A stretch of DNA of 64,000 nucleotides from Sequoia sempervirens (GCA_007258455.2 VDFB02373365.1:224219201-224283200), one strand, 5' to 3'; counted from the first letter of the stretch, positions 10,900 through 22,468 are shown. The notes: generated from the sequence alone by a model not told the origin. A program made the numbers and translations.

Positions 10900-11948
10900 G
10901 TTCTTCTATTGTTTTTGGTCTTTCCACTTATCTCTCCCTGATTAGATTCAAATGCTCTATGTCCTTCTCCACCACATTTAAAACAAGTTCCTCTAAATAC
11001 TCTTTTCTCCTTATCATCCTTTCTATAGCCTTCATTCTAGTAGCCACCATATCCTCCTCTTTTGTAAGAGTCTCCATCACCTCTATGATACGAATTATCA
11101 TTCTTACCAACCTCCTTATCCTTATTCTAATTTGCAAAAGAGCCTCTTCCTCCTCCAGTAAAAGTTCTTCCTCTCTGTCTTTGCTCATGTCTTTTATTCA
11201 ACTTCTCTTCTACTTTTAGGGCACACTAATATCCCTCTTACACACTCTGCAACTTAATCAAACTAATCTCATCCTGTATAGATGACCTCAAACCATTCAC
11301 ATACCTAGCTACTTGCTCAATCTCATCCTCTGAATGTCCAGATATAATATTCAACTTATAGAACTCCTCAGTATACTTTGTCACACTTGAATATTTTTGC
11401 TTTAAATTTTGTAGCTTCTTGAACAAACTAATCTGATAATTTGTAGGTATAAACTTTTTCTTCAATTTATTCACCATCTGATCCCATGATTTAATCTTCT
11501 CTTTTCCTCTTCTTTGTCTATCTGTCTACAAATGTTCCCACCAAAGGGATGCATGTCCTTTAAACTTTGTACAAGCATATTTCACCTTCTTATCTTTAGT
11601 GGTACCTTCAAATTCAAAATATTTTTCCATCTTTTTGATCCAATCAAGTAACTCTTCCTAATCCAACTTACCATTATAATCTGGTGGATTGAAATATAGT
11701 TTTGTATTCACTCTAGTTAGGGATCTTATGAACCTCTCTTCTCCCTAAATAATACCAAGTTGCTCTTCTCTTCCTCCTTCTTCTCACACTTTTACCTCTT
11801 TATCACTCACATCATCAACTGGTCGACCTCTTCTCTAGGTCGTTTTGATTGCATCTAATTTGGCAACAATTCCTCTCAACATCTCCATTAAAGTTGGGTC
11901 TGCATTTCCATGCCCTCCATTTCCTCTACCATTTCTTCTTGCTGCCAT
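10900..11948 (-). pseudogene. Gag of element B
   Basis: ATG at 11,948-11,946 opens MAARRNGRGNGG, followed after a stop by the capsid region YFEFEGTTKDKKVKYACTK, HASLWWEHLQTDR, FKKLQNLKQKYSSVTKYTEEF (to about 11,400) and VARYVNGLRSSIQDE. An Arg-rich linker and a zinc knuckle C-F-K-C-x4-H-x4-S close it near 10,945-10,990; the last Cys is lost. I chose the ATG because it follows the primer site by about 110 bp and begins an Arg/Gly-rich start usual for this family. Confidence 0.8.
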
Positions 11949-12057
11949 CTTCACACAAGTCCTCTGTAGTTGGAGGTCAAATCCTTAATTCTCCACCCTA
12001 CAACAAATCTTCAACAAGACTTCACAAACTTTGACGATCTCGCAAGGAACAAACCTC

Positions 12058-12072
12058 GCTCTAATACCAATC
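12058..12072 (-). other. Primer-binding site of element B
   Basis: Minus strand reads GATTGGTATTAGAGC directly after the LTR end CTACATCA. It is the initiator-Met-tRNA primer site with one C-to-T change (TATCAGAG to TATTAGAG). Confidence 0.7.
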
Positions 12073-12895
12073 TGATGTAGCCACAGTAGGAGAGTCCTCA
12101 AGGAGAACAATCTAGACCATGCAACAAGAGTAAAAAAATAGAAGCAACATATAATATGGAGGAAAATGCAGATACAAATAGATTTATTAACATAAATCTC
12201 AATTACATTCGACCGACAACATCCGAGCTTATAGATTTGGCTCATAGGCCTGATACAACATGCTCAAAAATACAACATTCTAACATGCTCCTATATGTGA
12301 GCTGATTATTACAAATCAAATCTATATTATACTTCTAGATCGAATTCTACTTGATTACCCCCTTATCCTAATGATCACTTACAAGCTTTATATCACATCC
12401 ACAATTCTAGAAACATCTGCGTCAGCCAAAGATCATCACATTCTCTAAGCAAAGAAAATGTAACATACACATGAATAGGTTAGCCAAAAATTTGAATTAC
12501 TCTATCAATAGGTGAATAGAATGAAGTGTGGACCTATAAGGAAGGTCAGGGACACTCCATAAAACATTTAAGATCACACTGTTGAGATCCGCAAGTCACG
12601 GGGATGATCCATGAATGATCAAATTAACCGATAGGCTTGAAAATTATTCTGATGTTGATTCAAGAAACTGCAATGAAATTATGGAAGCGATAACTTTCCA
12701 AAAAAAGATCTAATCATGCCCAAATCTTGGAATAAGGAAAATGAACATGTCCATGATGTACACAAAGATCCACAAGTTCTAGTGAGAAAATATGATGAAT
12801 CCGCCAAAATGAACCGAGCAGGAACAAAACAAGAACAAAACTGAAAGAAAAATATTTTTAGTTAATGCAAGATTTCCAAGAACCAAGGATGCTCC
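12073..12895 (-). repeat. 5' LTR of element B, missing its last few bases
   Basis: Starts TGATGTAGCCACAGTAGG and stays close to the LTR at 3,312-4,140 throughout. Instead of ending tgctcctgcatca it breaks at gctcc (12,891-12,895), where pol sequence of copy C begins; gctcc is common to both parents of the joint. Confidence 0.85.
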
Positions 12896-13198
12896 AAGAA
12901 TCAGATCCATGCAATGAATAATACTCCTCATAGGTGGTAATTCATCAGTTACATTATCTAAAATGATCTCCTCATACTCTATCAACAATTCCTTTATCTC
13001 TTTCAATTGTTCTTCTACATCCTTCAAATCTTCAGTCTTCTTAGGAACTAAGGCATAACACATGTTCTCATGTCTCAACCCATCTAGGAATCTCCTTCCA
13101 TCAACCAAAAAAACTCTAGTACTCGTAGAAACCTCAATTGTAGGGACATCTTCCAAAGGAAACAAAATTTGTTTCATCCCATTAGCAACAATAGTATA
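12891..13198 (-). pseudogene. Scrap C: protease-RT spacer of a fourth A/B-family copy
   Basis: Homologous to 10,153-10,455 of element B, reading MKQILFPLEDVPTIEV, VDGRRFLDGLRHENMCYALVPKKTEDLKD and LPPMRSIIHCMDLILGA. It has no active site of its own. It starts at a 5-bp microhomology with B's LTR and ends abruptly at 13,198, after which unrelated DNA begins. It is probably the stump of an upstream tandem copy removed by deletion. Confidence 0.8.
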
Positions 13199-13795
13199 TG
13201 TTGTTATTCACGAAACATGCCATGCTCAGTCAAAAATTCTAATTATTTCCTATATTTGGTATTGGAATCTTATTTGGTATTTGGAATTTAGTTGAAAGAT
13301 ATAAGTTTCTATTATTATTTTGTGCAGGTTTTCTTGTTTTAGCCCACACACGCTCCCAACATAGGTATTTGTAGCTACACCATATTATGGAGTAATTCCT
13401 TAAAAAAATTGTCATGCTTATTAATGAAGAAACCCTTTTTCAATAATTAATAAATTCTCCTTTTATTTTCGTTTAGATTCTTTGTAGACAGAAAAATGTG
13501 TGCATCTACAAAAAGCATTGTGCAATCACTACAAAAGGGGCGAACATTCACTATGAATTCCAATGAAATCTTGAGACAATCATGGTACAATTCTTTGTAT
13601 ATACAAATTTTAAAGGTATTTTGCATCAGTTATTTGTATCAATTATTTGCATTAGAGTCTCATTTGCAATTGATGAAGTTAAATTTTGTGGGAGAGTCTA
13701 ATAATTTATTATTTGAGTTGTCACCTTTCTTTTGTGACTGCAAATTTACATATATAAAGGGTCCATTTTTTGATGATTTGTTTGGTTGCAGGGCA
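13199..13795. other. Non-coding DNA, no recognisable feature
   Basis: AT-rich sequence without a coding frame I can place. A pyrimidine-rich tract followed by gttgcag just before 13,796 looks like an intron acceptor for the kinase fragment that follows, so part of this stretch may be a remnant intron. Confidence 0.3.
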
Positions 13796-13976
13796 TGTTG
13801 AAATGTGGAAAATTAGTGGCAGTGAAGAATCTATCATTAGCCCATTCTCAGCTTAGCCATGCATTAACTTCAATTCGAAATTGAAGTGAAGCTCATTGCA
13901 AATATTCAGTTTTTCTCAAGGCTTAGAAAGACTTCTGATGTATGAATATATGGAAAATAGAAGCCTCAATTTGTAA
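13796..13976 (+). pseudogene. Receptor-like protein kinase fragment (N-lobe)
   Basis: Three short pieces read as a plant receptor-like kinase N-lobe: GMLKCGKLVAVKNLS (the VAVK lysine that binds ATP), then FEIEVKLIANIQ (helix C, Glu present), then GLERLLMYEYMENRSLN (hinge). The HRNLVRLLG-like stretch expected between helix C and the hinge is deleted and the pieces are in different frames. The sequence in front ends in gttgcag, a likely splice acceptor, so the source was an intron-containing gene copy, not a cDNA. Resemblance is to cysteine-rich or related RLKs; the subfamily is not certain. No kinase C-lobe follows. Confidence 0.65.
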
Positions 13977-14340
13977 AGATCTGTAAAGTACAACTATTGT
14001 AAATGTTCTTGAGTTTCATTTGGTTTTTGAGTTTCAAATCCAAATGAAATTTTCAAGAAGATAAATTCATTGATATGTTTTGAAGTTGCAACCATTGAGG
14101 TTTTGATTTTCCAATGAGGCTGAATGAAGTAAATTTTTAGATTGATAAATATTGTGTTGTGGATCCTCTTAATTTGTGATCTATTTCTGATCAATCAAAT
14201 TTTTTCAAGCATTTTATTCTTCATTTCATGGTGCTTCTCTCAACATTTGAATATCTATGATATTTTAAGTTTATCTGCATAAATTTGTAAGGATTGATTA
14301 AGTTAGGTTTTATTTGTAACTTGAATCATTGATTCACCCA

Positions 14341-14675
14341 AATAAATGACTAAACCATGACTAAATAAATGAATACCATGACTAAATGAATGACCAATTA
14401 ACAAAAATCGATGACTAAACCATGACTAAATAAATGAATACCATGACTAAATGAATGACCAATTGACAACAATCAATGACTAAATTAACAACTAAATATA
14501 CTACCAAATTGATCAATCAAAACAACCAATAAATGACTAAAATGGTTTAGTCATAAATTTGGTCAAACTATAAATGACTGGAAATAAACTACTAATGGTC
14601 ACATGACCAAACTAATGGTCATTTGACTAATTTTTAGTAGGTTTTTTTAGTCATTCATTGTTGTTTTTGTACTAG
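14341..14675. repeat. tgactaaa-rich tandem and inverted repeat block
   Basis: Two consecutive copies of a unit of about 65 bp (gactaaaccatgactaaataaatga... from about 14,349 and 14,413) are followed by shorter atgactaaa words and then by their inversion (atggtttagtcat, about 14,540-14,555), ending in tagtcattcattgttgtttttgtactagtg. The arrangement suggests a fold-back or MITE-like insertion, but I could not match two terminal inverted repeats or a target duplication. Confidence 0.5.
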
Positions 14676-15771
14676 TGCCTCATTTTGCTTCATCTCCTAA
14701 AAGGTGGAGCACCCTATTTCCATCATTATAGTTTGATTATGAATTTATATTTGTTGATGAATGGTCAAGAATCACATCACAAATACAAAACCTAAACCAG
14801 TTCCTTAATCTAGGAAACATAGTCAATCTCAACACAAGCATAATTGGATAACGGATTAACACTTAACATTACAACATCATACCATTGTATCCTAAACCAA
14901 AACTTCTTATATAGATCCTAATACTCAAATTACATGAACCTATAGCTTTATCCATGCACTTTAATTAATTCTTTGAATTAAAACAAGGACAAATCCATGG
15001 ATACATCATTGGAATATAATGAAGATCAACAAAACAAACCTTGATCATTTTATTCATAATTTATATAATGAATACACCGGGAGAGAAATGGTCTTGAATT
15101 TGCACCATTTTCTATATTCATTTGCTAGTACTTTACCAAATATTACATTTTCATATCAACTCGACTCAAAAACCTAAGACAAAACTCTAAACTATTCTCT
15201 GTATTTTCATTACAAAATTTCTCTATGATCAATCAACAACCTGTGCATTTAGTCGTGAATTCCTTATTATATAAATGAAGAATAAAAAATGCTTAGGCGA
15301 GAATGCACACATGTCATAATCTCATTGGACGATTACAAAAATATTCCATAATACAATTATATTTGCAACTAAAAGGAGGGAAAACATCACATGGTACAAA
15401 AACCATTTGCATTTGTCGATGGAGATTTGCCCCACCTTCCAAAAGGTACCATTTAATCATTGTAGCATTCCATCCACATGCTTCCAAAGTTCTTTCCACA
15501 TACACCAAGCCTTAAAGAAGAAAATCATGAAATGAAGGAAAAGGAAAAAGTACCTCCACGTCTGCAACCCCATCATCAATTTCAAATTGGAGAGAATAAA
15601 TTTTTTTAACATTAATATATCAAAGGCCTAATTTGTATTATTTCCAGGCCATGTATTGTATTCTCCCTACTATTATTCCCTTTGTTGCATACTTATAATA
15701 AAAAATGCAGTCATCACCCCCACAGCAGCAACTTAATCATCCAAGACAACAAGATATTTGTATTTTCATAG

Positions 15772-17245
15772 CTAAAACTCTTTCTCTAAAGGCCAATTGA
15801 ATTCAATAACCTTATCAACTTTTCCCTTGTTTGGTGCATATTTGGTCACCACCTGGTTGGCTTCCTTATCAAAGTATTCAAGAGCAATCCCTACTTTTGT
15901 AAGCATATCCATACTACTTCTTAACATTCACATGTCAGACCCTTCACAAATTATGGCTGCTCGAGATGCAATGATCTCACTTACTTGATCCTTCTAATCC
16001 TATAGGGATTTCACCTCACCATTCTCATTCAATATTTCAAGGAGAAGACCAAAATTCAACTCATCAAACCCTCTAACCAATTCCCTTATTTTTTCCTCCA
16101 ATGGCTCAATTTTTCCTTAGAATTCTTGAATTCCACTTACAAGCTTGAGGGTGGGCTGAATGTTGTCTGGATTATTAACATCATGCTTGGATCCAACAAC
16201 CATGAGCCTGAGGTCCTGGTATCTTGGAATCCTCTTCTCCATAAATGGGATGGCCACTTCCTTGTCCCTTTCAAAATTCTTTACTACATCAAACATGGAG
16301 GAATAATTAGCATGGATGCTAATCAATCTCTTGTCATTTCCCTTGTTTATATGCTCCAACACTGTTGTCACAATATTTAGATTGCTAGTAAGGATCAATT
16401 TTCCTTGTTGCTAGCATCTTTCCTCCTATATTTTCAACTTCTCAACCAATTCTTCTCTACTGACCTCCTTAGTTTGATGTGCACCTGAAATGTTTGGTTC
16501 TTCAACTGCTATAGGCACATTTCCCATATTACAAGGCACAATTTCCAATGAAACATCTGTGGGAGGAGTAGGGGAAAAAGGTGTTTTTTTTTTAGGTGAA
16601 GAAGGAGAAGAAAACTCTATTTGTGTTGGCACACTAGTTTGCATATTTTTCATCTTTTCATTTAACAGTGTCATTTCTATTTGTAGCTCTGCAATCTTTT
16701 ATTGACCTTTGTTGTATTCAATCAGCAAGTCATTATACCTCTTCCTAAACTTCTCTTTCTCTATAATTACAGACTCTACTATTGCCTTTGTAAATTAGGA
16801 AAAATTAATAGAAATTGTGGCTGCCTCAATTGTGGAGGTATCTGATACTCTCTTGATAATCATCCCTCCCATATAATCTGCAAATGGCTCTGCAACTTTT
16901 GGCTTCTTTGTATTTGGGGATAGGGACCAAATTTCTAGAGTGTCCCATTGCTCACTTAAGGCAGATCCCTACAGTGCAATTGTCACTTCCTCTTTTGAAT
17001 TGTATAAGGGCATGTTGTATCTCCTTATTGTATTAAAAGCTATGGCAGAGGCAAGGTCCCACTTTGGTAGCAAGAGGAGACCATTTTTTCTTACTAATTC
17101 TCTACCTTCCACTATTGTGATATTTTGAAAACTTTCTTTCATTTCGTACATAACTTGAGCTTGTATAACTTTATCAGAAATTTGGGGGTTTAAGCATCTC
17201 AAAAAACTATAATCTTACAACTAGGGTCTGGGTTTGACGCCAAGG
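15772..17245 (-). pseudogene. Unrecognised ORF inside the probable LTR of element F
   Basis: Leftward frame of about 490 codons in one reading with a handful of stops, mostly TAG or TAA at likely Gln codons. The N-terminal part looks globular (KVIQAQVMYEMKESFQNI, WDLASAIAFNTIRRYNMPLY). A middle part is Glu/Lys-rich with a likely coiled coil (KEKFRKRYNDLLIEYNKG, IEMTLLNEKMKNMQ) and a Ser/Pro spacer (SSPSSPKKKTPFSPTPPT). A second charged region follows (IEPLEEKIRELVRGF). It ends at TAG 15,772-15,774. I find no retrotransposon or host domain that I know. The layout resembles that of the accessory ORF in element E, without sequence identity that I can see. Confidence 0.5.
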
Positions 17246-18113
17246 AACATCAAGACTCAACACACTATTCATTCAATTTGAACATCAAGCCTTAAAAAGA
17301 AATGCAAGAAAATAGGAAATCTATTGAAAATATGGTAGAATTAGCACTCTTAGCAAATTTGTAAGCAATTGAAAAGCAGGATGTCAATTGTACTTACTAT
17401 TTTTGCAGATGCTTTGAAAACCCTAATTTTGGATGCAAACGAGCTTGAATGGGAAATAAGAAATCCTTAGTCAAGTTGAAAGATTTAAAAAATTGCAATT
17501 ATGCTTTAAAAAAATTTTGTATGGCTTTAAAGCAGAACAATTTGGTAGTTTGGTGACATATCCGCCATTACTGTTCACTCGCGCGAAACAAAATGGCTCA
17601 CTTAGCCTCAATCTTGAATTTCAAATTCCAATTGTTGATTTTGTAGTGAGATGGTCCAATGAACAACCCAAATCAAGTCAAACTATTTTGAAAATCTGAC
17701 CATAGACAACTACCATCGCCGATGAATCAAATTAGAACATGTGGACTCATTTCCAAGTCATCTAGTGGGCTCCACCATCTCTATGGGCCTCAAAGATGTC
17801 CATGTGTTAGTCTTCTACTTGCCCACTGGATTTAGCCCATGTGCATCTTATGGTAGTGAGGAGGCAAGGAATGGCCCAGATTGAATCTAGCGCCTTCAAC
17901 TTGCATGCCTTATACCTTTCAAGCCATCAGCCTATGTGCATAACCTTCATATCTAATGAATTACCAGGATTATAACATCTTGTTCTATAATTTACCATGT
18001 GCTCAAAAGAACCCTTTAGTAGCGCAGGCGTTAATGCTTCTTAAGACTATGTCAAAACATTTCCAAAATATTTCATGCCTTTCAATAGTTCCGTTGATGG
18101 TTCAGATCATGCC
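17246..18113. other. Upstream region of the unrecognised ORF, non-coding
   Basis: No coding frame. On the minus strand a short ATTAGGGTTTTC near 17,430-17,450 resembles motifs common in plant mRNA leaders. From 17,700 onward the base composition is less AT-rich than its surroundings. It probably belongs to F's LTR. Confidence 0.3.
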
Positions 18114-18135
18114 ACATGGCGACTCCCCCACTTCC

Positions 18136-19029
18136 CCATTGAAAGACGAGAGATGTTGGTGGGTCCCCCATAGGCTAGCAAGGAACGATTAGGATTAACT
18201 TGCCACATCTCATCACCACTGTTGATCTGTCGAAGCTTAGCGCTTAATGCTTTCACATGTCAGTGGGCCCTGCTTGAAAGAAAGGACACATGTCACCTAC
18301 CGGCCAACCCATTGGTATATTTTAATGAATATTAAAACACAACGGGGGAGTGGGGAATGATCAGGATCAAATCAAACAATTCAACCACTACCATTAGAAA
18401 CTTAAACCTACACATGCAAAATGTTAGCAACTTAAAAGGGGGCTCGACTAGGTCAACAAGAGATAAGGACATAAAATTATGGCCAAGACTTTAGACCAAT
18501 GACCAAATATTAAACCTGGACTTAGGAACATGGAAAATAGTAAAATATTTTGAACCCGCATTAGCATAAGGTGGAATTAAAACAATTTGACAGGTAATGA
18601 CCAAGAATATTAGGCTCAAGGGGCCGGTAACATGATGGATTTAATGGATCAAATGACAACATAAGAAAATGGAAAGGGGTGAATATCAGTCAACAATGAA
18701 TTATAATTTATGCAAAGGGATTAACACTTGGCTTTTTTAGAGAGTTTAAGGTACATATAAACCCTAGAAAAAAAGTAAGAAAGAAACCCTAAGACCTAGG
18801 ACACACCCAGATTAGAAAGAAAACCAAATTTTGTAATAGTTATTAGTGGAACACACAAATTTGAGGGGTTCCACTACTGTCTCTAGTTGGGGATGTCTGT
18901 TGTTCCAAAATAGAGCAAGATGATAGAATCTCAAGGTTGAGCAGACCAATACAAAGAACCAAAACTAGGAAACCACCTAAACCAGGTAGTCAAACCAAAC
19001 CTGTATACAAGACATACAAAATTTACAAT
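18136..19029. other. 3' non-coding region between integrase of F and its LTR
   Basis: No frame continues beyond the integrase end near 19,030. The stretch includes a purine-rich gggggagtgggg (18,342-18,356) on the plus strand, the wrong strand to be F's polypurine tract. Nothing else recognised. Confidence 0.35.
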
Positions 19030-20300
19030 GTGCATGGAAAAGAAACATATTTCAAGAGAAATATGGCTTCAAGAACTGTCCATGTACTAGTCATTCAAGA
19101 AGTTCACCAGTTAAATCTTGTAAAAATTAGGAATCCTCACCATGGGTGTTACTAATCAGATAAGGACCTAGCCACAGTGCATCAAACTTCCCATGGTTTC
19201 CCTTATCTTCGGGTTTGGAATTCCACATTTTTTTTTATTCAAGGGGTAAACGCTTTTGACCGGAGCTATGAACCGGATACAACCATTCAACAATACCACC
19301 CCAATGGGGTTCAAACCTTGGTGGCAAGAACAACAATGCCACTAATAAACCATCACACCATGCCAATACCGGCATTTGGAATTCCACATTAACACCATGT
19401 CTCCTACCTCAATTTTTTTGGAAGACGCTTTCTTGTCATATAGTTTTTTGACATACAATTGCAATTTAACATTTTTTTTCTAAGAATCTCTTCTCATCTC
19501 ATCCACCTCCATCAAGGCATCAATTCTATGTTGCATATCATCAACATATCTTCATTATATTCTTGGAAAAACTTATACATCTTCATAAGATTTTTCTGAT
19601 ATAACCTTGCTGCAATGCCATAGACCAAATCAAATGGAGCATATCTAGTTGCTTTCTTGATTGTTACATTATCCACCCACATAACCAACTTCAACTTGGA
19701 GTCCCAAGCTCTCTTATTCTTTTCAATGACCATTTTAATGATATCATCAAGCTCTTGTTGCTTGATTCTACTTGATCATTTCCCTGTGGGTGATATGGTG
19801 AAGAATAAGATGCCTGAATCCCATGTTTAGAATAAAAATTTATAAATTCCTCAAACCTAAAGCACATTGCATTGTCTAAAACAATTTTCTTAAGCACTCC
19901 AAATCTGGTTAATATGTTGTCCATCAAGAAATAAATGACTACCTTACTTGTCACTCTTTTTGTTGGAATTGCTTCCACCCAATTAGTAAAATAATCTATA
20001 GAGAAAAGGATCCAAGAGTGACCTCCACTAGAATTGTATGATATTTCTCCAATTAATCAATTCCCCACTATTGGAAAGACACTTGCACTACTATAGGTCT
20101 AAGTGGTAAATTACCTAAGAATTTGAGCTTCCTAGAGAACCTTTGACATGTATCACATGTTCTCACAAGTTTATGAGCATCCTTGAAAGCATTTGGTCAC
20201 CAAAATATTTCTCTCAAGATCTTGTGAGTGGTGGTCTTACCCATATAGTGACCTCCACACACTCCATTGTGCATTTTAGTTAGCAACTCCAAATCTTTGG
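19030..20300 (-). pseudogene. Integrase of element F (split by a SINE)
   Basis: Leftward: HHCC zinc region (about 20,290-20,130, HNG.. to RTCDTCQRF in decayed form), core SIDYFTNWVEAIPTKR (first Asp, near 20,005), KKIVLDNAMCF (second Asp, near 19,876), SPYHPQGNDQVESSNKSLM (Glu, near 19,766), then YAPFDLVYGIAARLYQKNL and the C-terminal IEVGDMVLMWNSKPEDKGNHGKFDALWLGPYLIS, which the SINE interrupts. All three DDE residues are kept. VESSNK and the GPYLI ending are typical of Tat/Athila-side Gypsy elements; there is no chromodomain. It ends near GQFLKPYF at about 19,040. Confidence 0.85.
19230..19374 (-). mobile_element. tRNA-like SINE insertion (145 bp) with 16-bp target duplication
   Basis: Flanked by identical 16-bp copies of tttggaattccacatt (19,214-19,229 and 19,375-19,390). 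On the minus strand it ends in an A-rich tail (AATAAAAAAAA) and carries GGTTTGAACCCC, a good match to the RNA polymerase III B box GGTTCRANNCC. A weaker A-box-like TGGCATGGTGTGATGG lies about 50 bases before it. Short length, terminal poly-A and a long duplication are the marks of L1-type retroposition. It splits F's integrase in the VLMWNSKPE motif, so it arrived after F. Confidence 0.8.
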
Positions 20301-20599
20301 TGTTGTCAAAAAATTTCAACATAATTCCATCTAGATTTCTCCATCACAGTTCACCTTTGATGATTACATATTTGATAGCCTGTAGCTTGAGAGTTCTCTT
20401 CTCATTTTCTATCAACCCTTTAGGGCATTGCATCTTTTGTAAATACTAGACAAGATTTTTGTACCAATCACATTCTTGCATATCACAAACATGTGGCATG
20501 TCAAAACAATCTTCTTGATTTATTTGATTGGTATCCAAATTTGTTTCAGCCATTAGCTTGGATAATCCTTGACCTCTTACCAATTTGGTGATCTAGATG

Positions 20600-21258
20600 T
20601 CAATTTTTAATTCTTGTATCCTATTTATCCATCTACATCATCTTCCTTTGACTTCCTGTTGGGTGAAGATGTCTTTAGCAACAACATTGGGAACATATGC
20701 AATACCTGTAGCTCCCTTAAGATAGGTTCTAATTTTTTTTACAGATTTGACCAATGCATATGTTTGTTTCTCAATTGTCATATTTCAACTCTGCAACTTG
20801 AAGAGACTTGTTGAAAAATTTAATGGGTTGTTCCAAACCCTCTTGATTCTTTTGTGAAAAAAACTACAACAATAGTGTGGAATGATGTAAATGAGAAGAT
20901 TTGCAATGGCTTGGAAAAATAAGAGTTCCTCAAGATTGGGGCCTCCTTGATTTCTTTTGTAATTGCTTGAAAATATTTTCTTGGCTCTTTGGTCCACTCC
21001 ACTTTCTCACCTTTCTTCAACATTTTTGATATAGAGCAAGTGATTTTTGCAAAGTTTGCAACAAACCTTCTTAAAAAATTAATCTTCCCAAAGAATGCTT
21101 GAATCATGTCAATGGCAGCCACCCTCTCACGGTCAATTCACACCCCTTCCTTTGACACAATATGTCCCAATAACTTTCCCTTAGTGACCCCAAAGGAACA
21201 TTTTTTTGGGTTAATTGAAATTCCATATTCAAGGGCCTTGATGAAAACCTTCTCCAAG
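20600..21258 (-). pseudogene. C-terminal RT and conventional RNase H of element F
   Basis: From 21,258 the frame opens HLEKVFIKALEYGISINPKKCSFG and GKLLGHIVSKEGV, the thumb/connection region of a Gypsy RT. It continues FFGKINFLRRFVANFAKI, KGEKVEWTKEP and the RNase H part (ILRNSYFSKPLQIFSFTSFHTIVVV, then in other frames KQ.HALVKS and decayed remnants to about 20,560). The first part of this RT is found 24 kb away at 45,332-46,100; the H and G insertions separate them. The RNase H keeps few clear catalytic residues. Confidence 0.8.
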
Positions 21259-22468
21259 TGTAACACCTCACCAAGGAACCCTAAAGGACAACACTAACTA
21301 TGACATCATAATGGAACAAAAAAAAATTAAAAGTAAATAACAGTGGAATGCATAGCATAACATAACATATAATCTAATCCTAGGTCCACTAAGGTTCCTC
21401 GACTATGCTACTCGAATATCTATTAACTAGGATAACTAGAATCATTTCATTACTACCAAGATATCATGATTTATCTAACAAGAAAATTTCTTTTTAAACC
21501 ATCGCATTAAAATATTCTACATTATTTTCTTCCATATCAAGTCACCTTATTAACAACGATAAAGATCATTTGTAACTAATGTAACATTTGCAAAATACAT
21601 CACTTTACAATATCCATTCCAAGAGAATTCATCAACATCCGTTACATTGTTACAATATTTCCAACAGTGCTCCTTGAGAACATGTCGGAGGAATACATAT
21701 GTTTATAATAAGAGATACAGTGATATACAATCCAATACATATACATAAAAGATAGTCTTCTCGAACTAGAATAGGTACTGGAGTCCACAACACCAAGATA
21801 AAATCTCTATGCACACAAACGTGCAGCAAGGATATCTAATGGAAGAAAAAGCACCAACCTCTCGACCATGTGGAACCCTGAGGTCCACCCCCCATGCTGG
21901 GAGATAACACAAGGTCCCACAACAAATAGACACTCAAAGTCAACATGATAATATAAACAAGGGTTGTGCATGACTCCAACAAAACACTGCTAACAATACC
22001 AACATCACTTACAACACTGACTTCACTTCCAAAGGCACATACACAACGAAAGGATAAAATACAACTAGGGAAAGCTAGTATGCAATAGGGAAGAGTGTCA
22101 TCGCATGGTTCTGACATGGGTTGTATTGGCGGTCTCTCACTAGACCCTAACCCCCATCTATGGTTGTCCTAGTAAACCTCTCACTAGGCCTGGCCCCATA
22201 GGCTGGCACATGTGGAACCAAAATTCCTTTCGTGAGGACAAGGAAGTTGATCTTTCCAACTAGGCCTTCTCAACCCATCCTTAGCATAAATGAGCACTAC
22301 ATGCATGGGTGAGGCATCCATTATCTTTCTTAATGTGAATTCTACCCACCCCCCTAATTCATTTTTAGATTATCACTGGATTAAGAAACTCTCCAATGGG
22401 TTGTCCTAGACACCACTTTGGGTTCCGACCCCCATTCAGAGCCACTCCCCCCTACTTGCAACTAGTAA

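Larger units (their letters stand above)
14732..18113 (-). repeat. Probable 3' LTR of Gypsy element F (long, truncated at its left end)
   Basis: Bases 14,732-14,851 match 63,881-64,000 at about 86% by hand count; the latter lies 340 bp inside F's 5' LTR. The left limit is where this similarity stops. The right limit is tentative: on the minus strand a purine-rich tract GGGGAAGTGGGGGAGTCGCCA (about 18,114-18,134) is followed by TGTGGCATG, a fair polypurine-tract/LTR-start pair. The LTR would then exceed 3.3 kb, long but within the range of Tat/Ogre elements. It contains the ORF at 15,772-17,245. Confidence 0.45.

Noticed and set aside
14341..14470. CRISPR-like direct repeats
   Set aside because: Repeats adjoin without unique spacers, are AT-rich and vary in length; the setting is a plant genome.
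13525..14675. Possible CACTA DNA transposon (cactacaaaagg at 13,525-13,540 and gtactagtg at 14,667-14,675)
   Set aside because: The two ends do not match as inverted repeats beyond the first bases, and the flanks (aat, cct) show no 3-bp duplication.
19230..19374. A functional tRNA gene
   Set aside because: A B box is present but no cloverleaf can be drawn, and the 16-bp duplication with poly-A tail shows retroposition.
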